A stretch of 18,525 nucleotides of DNA from an uncultured Gammaproteobacteria bacterium. GTDB lineage: Bacteria; Pseudomonadota; Gammaproteobacteria; Nitrosococcales; Methylophagaceae. The stretch's first letter is position 1. The number at the start of each line of letters is the position of its first letter. The stretch is from contig CAJXPP010000015.1 in assembly GCA_913058195.1 (NCBI GenBank), positions 1-18,525 on the forward strand, given 5' to 3'. Under the pieces are notes generated by a model, which worked only from the letters and a program-made list of their open reading frames with translations, ran no database searches and was not told the origin of the DNA. The position numbers were made by a program, and so were the translations under genes. Positions 1-6,568 of the stretch are shown here, piece after piece.

Positions 1-4
1 TAGA

Positions 5-37
5 TCGTCGGCAGCGTCAGATGTGTATAAGAGACAG
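5..37 (+). other. Synthetic Nextera read-1 adapter (artefact)
   Basis: These 33 bases match the Illumina Nextera transposase read-1 adapter base for base: TCGTCGGCAGCGTC followed by the 19-bp Tn5 mosaic end (19-37, ending GAGACAG). The four preceding bases, TAGA, would fit the end of an i5 index. This is leftover library sequence, not genomic DNA, and it shows that the contig begins at an untrimmed read end. The reverse-strand gene starting at 1434 is therefore truncated by assembly, not by a biological breakpoint. Confidence 0.97.
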
Positions 38-1434
38 AATAAGTGGTGAGATGAAATATTGATACTTGCTTCTATCTCAATCCCTTGTTCTCGCCATATA
101 TTTAACTGTTGTACTGCATTATTAGTAACCCAATTACCTACTTTAATTTCTAAATCAGTTCTTTCAATAAGAGGTAAAAAATCTAAAGGGGAAATCATGC
201 CCTCTGTAGGGTGGAACCAGCGAATTAATGCTTCAACCCCATAAACATGACCTGTTGTCATATTAACTTTAGGTTGGTAGAAAAGCTTAAATTCATTATT
301 AATTAAGGCTTCTTCAATTTCACTGAGCCGACGGTTTTTGGTCATTGCTTTTTCATCGAGATCAGAGTTGAAAAGGCTATATTTATTTCGGCCAGATTGT
401 TTTGCTTTATACATTTCTTGATCGGCATGACGAATTAAGGTATCGATATCACCATCATCTATTGGGTATAGTGAGATGCCACTAGAAGCTGAAATGATGT
501 GTTGAATACCAGCGATCATATAGGGCTGTTGAAGCGCTTGATGAATCCGGTTTACGGTTTGTTCACATTGTGCGTAAGATTCAATATCACGGAACAAAAA
601 AGTGAACTCATCGCCACCTTGTCGGGATACAGTATCTTCTTGTCTAATAGTCGCTTTAATCCGGTTAGCAACTTCAATAAGTAATTTATCACCAACATCA
701 TGACCAAAGTTGTCATTGATGGGTTTAAAGTTATCTAAATCAAGGAAGCAAACTCCAATCATAGTTTCTGTACGCTTGCTATGGACAAGGGCTTGCTCGA
801 AGCGATCAATAAAAAGCGTTCTGTTGGGTAGTTGTGTCAGTGCATCATAGTGAGCTAAGTGAACTAGCTTTCTTTCTTCTTCTTGCCTTTTAATAATAAT
901 TGACACAATGTCTGAGCAGACTTCTAATAATTTCTTATGGAATTTACTAGGTTGGCGTTTTTCCATAATCGATAGTGCAAATGATCCGAGGGGAAAATTA
1001 TTATTACCTTTAATCGGTATTGACCAACAGGCGAGAATATCGAAGCTATTAGCAAAGGATTGGAACCAATCACTTTGCCAACGAGGATCATTTCTAGTGT
1101 CACACACAAACTGGGGGGCATTTTTAAATATTGCAGTACCACAGGAACCAGTATTTTCACTTGGAGTGATTTCATTAAGTACATCTTTAGCTGTAGGTGG
1201 AAGATTGGGCGCAGCTATAACTTCTACTTGTTCTTTATTTCGGTCATAGAGCATAATTGATGCAACAGAGTTAGGTAGTATTGACTCTGCAACTTCACAT
1301 AAATTATTTAATGTTTGTTGATAATTATCACCTGAAGCAATCTGACTCAAAATTTGGTGTTGGAGAAGCAATAGGTTTTCCATTTGCTCAGTACTTATAG
1401 GTACTTCCAAGTATTCTAGCGAGGTGCTACGCAT
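38..1434 (-). CDS. GAF-GGDEF-EAL cyclic-di-GMP signalling protein (3' end missing)
   Basis: Predicted cytoplasmic c-di-GMP turnover enzyme; no membrane segment is visible. The reverse strand reads continuously from ATG at 1434 to the adapter, giving 465 codons. A GAF sensor domain (about residues 20-165, with a GSCGTA motif) is followed by a GGDEF domain (about 190-350) and the start of an EAL domain. The cyclase motif GGDEF is intact at residues 273-277 and is preceded by an RxxD inhibitory site (RQED). The EAL signature is at 401-403, and the reading stops at SSHHL, before most phosphodiesterase metal and catalytic residues. The start is supported by GGA about 8 bases upstream and an in-frame stop further upstream. 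It is divergent from the PAS-GGDEF-EAL gene at 2095 and closely similar to it across GGDEF and EAL, so the two are paralogues with different sensors. Whether it makes or degrades c-di-GMP cannot be told here. Confidence 0.93.
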
Positions 1435-1486
1435 ATTAATTCCATTTATATCTTTTCTGCAAAGAAGCCATGATATTGGATGTTAG

Positions 1487-1507
1487 CATTAATCATTAAT
1501 CATTAAT
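1487..1507. repeat. Triple CATTAAT direct repeat
   Basis: Three perfect tandem copies of CATTAAT, followed by GATC. They lie 53-73 bases upstream of the ATG of the minus-strand GAF-GGDEF-EAL gene, so they sit in its promoter or leader region. Seven-base phasing is less than one helical turn. The sequence shows a repeat; any role in regulation is inference. Confidence 0.6.
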
Positions 1508-1917
1508 GATCTATATGGCTTTACTATCAAGGTTAAGAATGCTCACTATTATTACTTATCCATGTGATTAGACAGTTCTGATTTTTAGTAACAAATAAAT
1601 TTATCAGGTGCTTACAATGAAGTTTTAACTTTTATGTTTTTATTGCTTAAATCGACTATTTTCAAGCACTTCAGGAGTTAGTGGCAGGATTTATACCGTT
1701 GTAGACAGTGATAATCTCTGGAACTTAAGTGAACCATATTTAAATAAGGTCACGCGGTTTGAACGCCGGTATTTGAGCAATCTATCATTTGCATCTCTAA
1801 AGTGGCCACTCATTAGGTCACAAGTTTTGAGCTACTTCTAATTTACGAAAGTATCCTTGTCTAACAATAGTGGTTGATCAAAAAAAATATAAGGGTTGAA
1901 GTTTAAATCTTGCATCC

Positions 1918-1965
1918 ATTCGCTATATTCGCTATATTCGCTATATTCGCTATATTCGCTATATT
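1918..1965. repeat. 9-bp tandem repeat, 5 copies of ATTCGCTAT
   Basis: Five perfect head-to-tail copies of ATTCGCTAT (1918-1962) followed by ATT. The tract ends about 130 bases before the start at 2095. Each junction creates a TATATT hexamer resembling a -10 element, repeated every 9 bases. The same unit recurs at 4402-4437 and 15520-15537. Copy number may vary by slippage; nine-base steps would not shift any reading frame running through it. Confidence 0.95.
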
Positions 1966-2094
1966 AATAAATGCGTCATATGAAAATTTACAAAAAAACT
2001 GTTCATTAACACTAGAAGCAGAAATACAACGCGAAGTAAATAACCGATATTTTCTGATAAAAAATATGATTACAGTGAAAAAGGATAAATGAGT

Positions 2095-4272
2095 ATGGCC
2101 AGCACCAGTACCCTAATACCTGAACAGTCATCTCATAACAATTCTGGTAATGATGCCCTTGATGAAGGTATTAGGGATGCTCCTTATTTGCGTCAGCAGA
2201 TAGAAAAACTTACGGAACTTGTTAGTGAACTTAGCTGCAAGAAAATAGCGATGGATGCGCATTCACTGGTTTCTATAACTGATGTCAAAGGCAAAATTAC
2301 CTATGTCAATGACATGTTCTGTGTAGTTAGTGGTTATAGCCGAGAACAGCTGGAGGGCAGTAATCATAGATTACTCAACTCTGGCAACAAGCCTAAAGAC
2401 TATTGGCGGCAGATGTATCTAGATGTTTCTAATGGAAGAGTGTGGAAGGGTGAGATACGCAATAAAACTAAAAGTGGAGATTTTTATTGGGTGCAAACCA
2501 CGATTGTACCCAAATATAACGGGGCTAATGAATTCAATGGCTATATATCGATCCGTACCGATATAACAGATAATAAAGCGCAACAAGAACAGTTCCGTTT
2601 AATGGCGCACTATGATGTTCTCACGCGCTTACCTAATCGTGCTCTATTTGTTGACCGATTCAACCAATCTATTGCGCATAGTATACGTAATGAAAAACAG
2701 CTTGCCGTGTGCTTCCTTGATTTAGATGACTTTAAACCCGTTAATGATAACTATGGTCATGAGGTTGGTGACCAGTTATTAATAGAAGTTGCAAAACGAA
2801 TTAAAGCTAGTATCAGAGAAGAAGATACCGTTTCACGCCAAGGTGGTGATGAGTTTGCATTGTTACTGAATGATATTGAATCTTTTGCACAATGTGAGCT
2901 AACATTGGAACGCATACATCATGAACTTGCACAACCTTATGTCATTAATGATACCAATCATAAAATAACGGTCTCTAGCGGCGTGACTTTATACCCTAAT
3001 GATGAGGGTGATATCGATACTTTAATACGTCATGCTGACCAAGCCATGTATCAGGCTAAATTAGCAGGAAAAAATCGTTATTACTTGTTTAATCCTGTGC
3101 ATGACCTACGTACGATTCAAAAGCACCATCAGTTAGAAGAAATTGAACACGCCTTAGCGAACAATGAATTTCAATTGTATTACCAGCCCAAGGTCAATAT
3201 GGTCAATGGCAACGTATATGGAGTTGAAGCATTAATACGCTGGATCCATCCTGAAAAAGGACTTATTCCTCCGTTAGACTTCTTGCCTGCTATAGGAGGC
3301 ACTGATTTAGAAATAGAAATCGGTGAATGGGTCATTAATGAAGCTTTGGTTCAACTTGAGCGTTGGCAGCAGCAAGGTATTAGGCTTGAAGTTAGTGTCA
3401 ATATATCTTCTCATCATATGTTATCAAAATTTTTCTTTGATCAACTCAAGGCTACCCTTGCGAAATACCCTTCTATTGATCCTCAACATCTTCAGCTTGA
3501 AATAGTGGAAAGCTCTGCTTTAGGTGATATCAAGTTAATTAGTACTATTGTTAAATTTTGCCAAGGTGCATTAGGCGTTAGAGTTGCACTGGATGATTTT
3601 GGTACGGGCTATTCATCATTGACCCACTTAAGAAATTTACCTGCTGAGATCATCAAAATAGATCAGAGCTTTGTGAGAGACATATTAGATGACCCCAATG
3701 ATTACTCCATTATTAAGGGTATTGTTGGGTTGGCAGATTCGTTTGGTCGTGAAATTATTGGTGAAGGTGTAGAAACCACTAATCATGGTCTAATGTTATT
3801 GATGATGGGCTGTGAAGACGCTCAAGGATATGGCATTGCCAAACCAATGCCTGCTGATGATTTCCCTCTATGGCTTGAAGACTATATTCCTAACCCTGTT
3901 TGGCAAAAATATGGCAATAAATACCACTCCTCTAAAGAAAACAAGGTAAATCTATTTAGGCTGGTTACTGAGCATTGGAAAGGTAACTTCATCAATAACA
4001 TTGAATCCGTGCATAACAAGGTTGAACACTGGCCAATTATGTGCAGCAAACAATGTCATTGTGGTTCTTGGATAAAACGGGCGAGACAAGAGCTGTTATA
4101 TACAGTGGGAGGCTTAATACAACTTGATAAGGCTCATGAAGCATTACATCTTGCTGCTCAAGCGTTACACATCCAATACAAAGCTGGCAATGTAGACGCT
4201 GCTCGTGAAGACTTGCCCAAGTTTCAACGAGCCTTTGATAGCATGATCGATGTTATGGAGCTGTGCAAATAA
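2095..4272 (+). CDS. PAS-GGDEF-EAL protein with C-terminal CZB-like zinc-binding domain
   Basis: Predicted soluble, 725-residue c-di-GMP enzyme with both synthesis and hydrolysis domains. A PAS domain spans about residues 56-160. The GGDEF domain has its motif at 250-254 and an RxxD inhibitory site (REED) at 241-244. The EAL domain has EAL at 378-380 and DDFGTGYSS at 500-508, so both halves look catalytically competent. After the EAL domain, residues about 616-700 resemble a chemoreceptor zinc-binding (CZB) domain: EHW, CHCGSW and AHEALH supply the expected Cys and His ligands. I chose the ATG at 2095 over that at 2089: AAGGA (2081-2085) is 9 bases from 2095 but only 3 from 2089, and 2095 is the codon that aligns with the start at 4549. 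The gene precedes the chemotaxis run and has a leader like that of the next gene. In known proteins CZB domains sense zinc or hypochlorite; the ligand here is unknown. Confidence 0.93.
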   Translation: MASTSTLIPEQSSHNNSGNDALDEGIRDAPYLRQQIEKLTELVSELSCKKIAMDAHSLVSITDVKGKITYVNDMFCVVSGYSREQLEGSNHRLLNSGNKPKDYWRQMYLDVSNGRVWKGEIRNKTKSGDFYWVQTTIVPKYNGANEFNGYISIRTDITDNKAQQEQFRLMAHYDVLTRLPNRALFVDRFNQSIAHSIRNEKQLAVCFLDLDDFKPVNDNYGHEVGDQLLIEVAKRIKASIREEDTVSRQGGDEFALLLNDIESFAQCELTLERIHHELAQPYVINDTNHKITVSSGVTLYPNDEGDIDTLIRHADQAMYQAKLAGKNRYYLFNPVHDLRTIQKHHQLEEIEHALANNEFQLYYQPKVNMVNGNVYGVEALIRWIHPEKGLIPPLDFLPAIGGTDLEIEIGEWVINEALVQLERWQQQGIRLEVSVNISSHHMLSKFFFDQLKATLAKYPSIDPQHLQLEIVESSALGDIKLISTIVKFCQGALGVRVALDDFGTGYSSLTHLRNLPAEIIKIDQSFVRDILDDPNDYSIIKGIVGLADSFGREIIGEGVETTNHGLMLLMMGCEDAQGYGIAKPMPADDFPLWLEDYIPNPVWQKYGNKYHSSKENKVNLFRLVTEHWKGNFINNIESVHNKVEHWPIMCSKQCHCGSWIKRARQELLYTVGGLIQLDKAHEALHLAAQALHIQYKAGNVDAAREDLPKFQRAFDSMIDVMELCK

Positions 4273-4548
4273 TTCAGCATTAATTCTCACAAACATCCCT
4301 AATCTGCAGAGGAATTGAGTGAGCAACCTTAACCTCTGGGGAAGCTAATAATAGAAGTTAACCACAAAAAATATAAGGAAATATATTTATATATTGCATC
4401 TATTCGCTATATTCGCTATATTCGCTATATTCGCTAAATTAATTAAGTGCGATATCTGAAAATTATATAAAAAAAGCAGTTCAACAACGCTGAAGTTGTA
4501 ATGCAATACGTAGAAAGATGTGATTCCAGCGAAAAAGGATAATAGAAA
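4273..4548. promoter_or_regulatory. Leader of the chemotaxis operon, copy of the 1880-2094 leader
   Basis: This gap holds an AT-rich leader that aligns with the one upstream of 2095. Shared elements in the same order are AAAAAATATAAGG (4366-4378), TTGCATC, the 9-bp repeat, GAAAATT followed by an A-rich run, and GCGAAAAAGGATAA just before the start codon. TATAAG and the TATATT hexamers in the repeat are candidate -10 boxes, but no clear -35 box is seen. CAGAGG (4307-4312) and CCTCTG (4333-4338) could pair into a weak hairpin after the upstream gene; no T-run follows. I infer a promoter for the downstream operon from the leader and gap size. Confidence 0.55.
4402..4437. repeat. 9-bp tandem repeat, 4 copies of ATTCGCTAT
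   Basis: Three perfect copies of ATTCGCTAT (4402-4428) and a fourth ending in A (ATTCGCTAA, 4429-4437). The tract lies about 110 bases before the start at 4549, in the same relative place as the five-copy tract at 1918. Copy number thus differs between the two leaders. Confidence 0.95.
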
Positions 4549-5853
4549 ATGGCTAACACCAGTACCACAGCATTTGACCCGCTTTCCTCAGCCAGTCGTG
4601 ATGATGATCTGCTTGATGGCGCTATTTCGGCTGATCCTGGCCAATATATCGATGGATTGAACTTACTTATTATACTTGCCGCTTTAGTGATTCTTGGCAT
4701 ATCCGCGACGCTTTATGGTGTCGGTTTTTCATCACTTGGTTTGGGGTATTCCTCGGTACTGTTGGTGATTGGATTGTATGGTGGGTACGCTCTGCAGAGT
4801 GCTATACGTGCTCATAGTCAATTGCTGAATAAAGTGGAGCAGTCTGCTAGTCATTATGATTCCGAAACAAATAAATTATATAACTATGCTAACTCTTTGG
4901 ATGCTCTTTTTACCCAAGCCTTTCCACTCTGGTCCAGCCAGGTCAGTGCCTCACGTGAACAAACCCATGAGGGCATTGATGAGTTGACGCAGCGCTTTAC
5001 TGTAATGGTTGAGAGATTGGAGCAGGTGATCGATGCGTCGCAAAAAGGCATGGGAGAGCTTAGCGATAATCAGGGGATGAATACTTTATTCCAAAATAGC
5101 CAAGAGTCTCTGCAATCAGTTGTTGAGTCACTACAAACCACTGCAGAACTTGAGAACAAAATGCTTGGGCACGTAAAGTCACTGGCCACTCACACTGATG
5201 ACCTGACTGGGTTTGCTACGGGAGTGGGGAGTATAGCAAATCAAATTAATATGTTAGCTCTCAATGCGGCGATTGAAGCTGCACGAGCTGGTGAACATGG
5301 TCGAGGATTTGCAGTGGTGGCCGAAGAAGTAAGGGCATTGGCGACACAGTCGGCACAAATGGGCCAACAAATTCAAAACAAAGTTGAGGACATAAATTTG
5401 TCTATGTCATCGACTTTGCAAAGTGCTGAACAGTCTGCTGTATTTTGTGACGAGGCGGTGAGTACTGGCCAGAACACTATAGAAAATGTACTAACTCAAT
5501 TGCAGGCTGTGATTACTTCGCTACAGGAGGAGGGTATGACATTGAGAGAGGCTGGCATCCAAATCCGTTTGGAAATTATCGATGTGCTGGTGGCGCTACA
5601 GTTCCAAGATCGAGTGAGTCAAATCTTGATCCATGTCGAAGATGATATGGGTGAGCTAGCCATGCGATTAGTAGTTCAAGATAGCGATTCTGAGGAGCGG
5701 TCACCAGTCGATGTAGAGGAGTTCTTGATCGAGCGATCGGTTAATTACAGCACTGATGAAGAGCGTCGGAATCACAATAAAATAATCACCACAGGTGATC
5801 CAATAGAAGAAGATGCTTCGTCAGTTGAAGAAGCGGATCTGATGTTTTTTTAA
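4549..5853 (+). CDS. Small membrane methyl-accepting chemotaxis protein-like signalling protein
   Basis: A 434-residue receptor-like protein that starts the chemotaxis run. Two hydrophobic segments (about 37-57 and 63-83) lie so close together that there is no periplasmic sensor domain, and no HAMP domain is evident. Coiled-coil signalling helices follow, with the conserved hairpin tip at about 229-265 (NMLALNAAIEAARAGEHG, then GFAVVAEEVRALA), the part that in chemoreceptors contacts CheW and CheA. After the helices come an LVALQFQDRVSQIL motif and an acidic tail ending DLMFF. It lies 18 bases before cheY. The first residues, MANTST, resemble MASTST of the preceding protein because the leader copy runs into the coding region. 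The input it senses is unknown; it may act through other receptors or an internal signal. Confidence 0.88.
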   Translation: MANTSTTAFDPLSSASRDDDLLDGAISADPGQYIDGLNLLIILAALVILGISATLYGVGFSSLGLGYSSVLLVIGLYGGYALQSAIRAHSQLLNKVEQSASHYDSETNKLYNYANSLDALFTQAFPLWSSQVSASREQTHEGIDELTQRFTVMVERLEQVIDASQKGMGELSDNQGMNTLFQNSQESLQSVVESLQTTAELENKMLGHVKSLATHTDDLTGFATGVGSIANQINMLALNAAIEAARAGEHGRGFAVVAEEVRALATQSAQMGQQIQNKVEDINLSMSSTLQSAEQSAVFCDEAVSTGQNTIENVLTQLQAVITSLQEEGMTLREAGIQIRLEIIDVLVALQFQDRVSQILIHVEDDMGELAMRLVVQDSDSEERSPVDVEEFLIERSVNYSTDEERRNHNKIITTGDPIEEDASSVEEADLMFF

Positions 5854-5871
5854 CAATTTAGGTTAATTCAA

Positions 5872-6234
5872 ATGGCAAAAACAATTTTGGTAGTAGATGA
5901 CTCGGCATCAATTCGGCAGGTGGTGTCAATTTCTTTGAAAGGTGCTGGGTATGACGTTATTGAGGCAGTTGATGGTAAGGATGCGCTAACCAAATTAAAT
6001 GGACAGAAGATACACCTTATTGTGAGTGATGTGAATATGCCCAACTTAGATGGCATCGGCCTCGTCAAAGCGGTCAAGCTGAATCCACAATATAAATTCA
6101 CTCCAATCATGATGCTGACTACTGAGAGTGGCGACACTAAAAAGATGGAGGGTAAGGCTGCTGGAGCTAAGGCATGGCTAGTGAAACCCTTCCAACCACC
6201 AACATTGTTGGCTGCCGTTGCTAAGCTGACTTAA
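5872..6234 (+). CDS. cheY: CheY-type single-domain response regulator
   Basis: A 120-residue stand-alone receiver domain, the usual CheY length, expected to be phosphorylated by the CheA encoded two genes downstream. The acidic pair is D9-D10, the phosphoacceptor is D53 (VSDVNMP), the switch threonine is in MLTTES (T83/T84) and the conserved lysine is K105 (VKPFQ). There is no output domain, so it must act by binding a partner. No flagellar genes or cheZ lie in the window, so the target cannot be deduced. It sits 18 bases after the receptor-like gene and 16 bases before the STAS gene, consistent with one transcript. Confidence 0.93.
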   Translation: MAKTILVVDDSASIRQVVSISLKGAGYDVIEAVDGKDALTKLNGQKIHLIVSDVNMPNLDGIGLVKAVKLNPQYKFTPIMMLTTESGDTKKMEGKAAGAKAWLVKPFQPPTLLAAVAKLT

Positions 6235-6250
6235 AAACCGGGGGTGCACC

Positions 6251-6568
6251 ATGAGTATTGAAATTAATAACGAACAAGGTGTGTGGCACACACGAATCGA
6301 GGGTGAATTAACCATTTACACCACTGGGGAATATCGGGAAGCCTTATTGGAAAAATGCGACACTCAGTTAGGTATGGAACTTGAGCTTGTCGATGTAACC
6401 GAAATGGATACATCCGGCCTGCAACTTATACTGGCGCTAAAAAAGCAGCTGGAAGAGAGAGGACAGGCTCTCAGTTTTAACACTGTGAGTAAAGCCGTTC
6501 TGGACATTTTTGAGATGCTGCATTTGACAGAAACTCTCGGTGTGAAAGTTGAGGGGGAGGCAGGATGA
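6251..6568 (+). CDS. STAS-domain protein (anti-sigma factor antagonist type)
   Basis: A 105-residue protein made only of a STAS domain, similar in type to SpoIIAA/RsbV. The motif VTEMDTSGLQL (residues 49-59) carries the conserved D-[ST]-S-G site, with S55 at the position phosphorylated in SpoIIAA-type proteins. A purine-rich GGGG box lies about 7 bases before the ATG. The stop codon overlaps the cheA start in ATGA (6565-6568), implying translational coupling. In other systems such proteins switch partners by being phosphorylated by an anti-sigma kinase; no such kinase or PP2C phosphatase is seen here, so its partner could be CheA or a factor encoded elsewhere. Confidence 0.9.
   Translation: MSIEINNEQGVWHTRIEGELTIYTTGEYREALLEKCDTQLGMELELVDVTEMDTSGLQLILALKKQLEERGQALSFNTVSKAVLDIFEMLHLTETLGVKVEGEAG

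Larger units (their letters stand above)
1435..2094. other. Intergenic region between divergent GGDEF-EAL genes
   Basis: About 660 bases without a convincing gene. The part next to the minus-strand gene holds a triple CATTAAT repeat (1487-1507). The stretch from about 1510 to 1860 shows nothing I recognise. From about 1880 onward lies an AT-rich leader with the element AAAAAAATATAAGG (1881-1894), a 9-bp tandem repeat (1918-1965) and a segment that resembles the leader upstream of 4549. Both divergent promoters must lie here, but I cannot place -35/-10 pairs with confidence. Confidence 0.7.

Noticed and set aside
19..37. Tn5 mosaic end as evidence of a transposon
   Set aside because: It is part of the complete Nextera adapter at the contig edge, with no transposase gene or target duplication.
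908..1249. 113-codon plus-strand open frame near the contig start
   Set aside because: It is opposite the GAF-GGDEF-EAL gene, whose domain motifs are unambiguous on the minus strand.
1801..1810. Perfect 10-bp palindrome AGTGGCCACT in the long intergenic region
   Set aside because: A 10-bp palindrome is expected many times by chance in 18.5 kb, and nothing else marks this one as an operator.
1918..1965. 9-bp tandem repeats as a CRISPR array
   Set aside because: Units are only 9 bases and directly adjacent, with no spacers, and no cas genes are present.
4307..4338. CAGAGG/CCTCTG inverted repeat as a rho-independent terminator
   Set aside because: The stem is only 6 bp with a 20-base loop, and no T-run follows.
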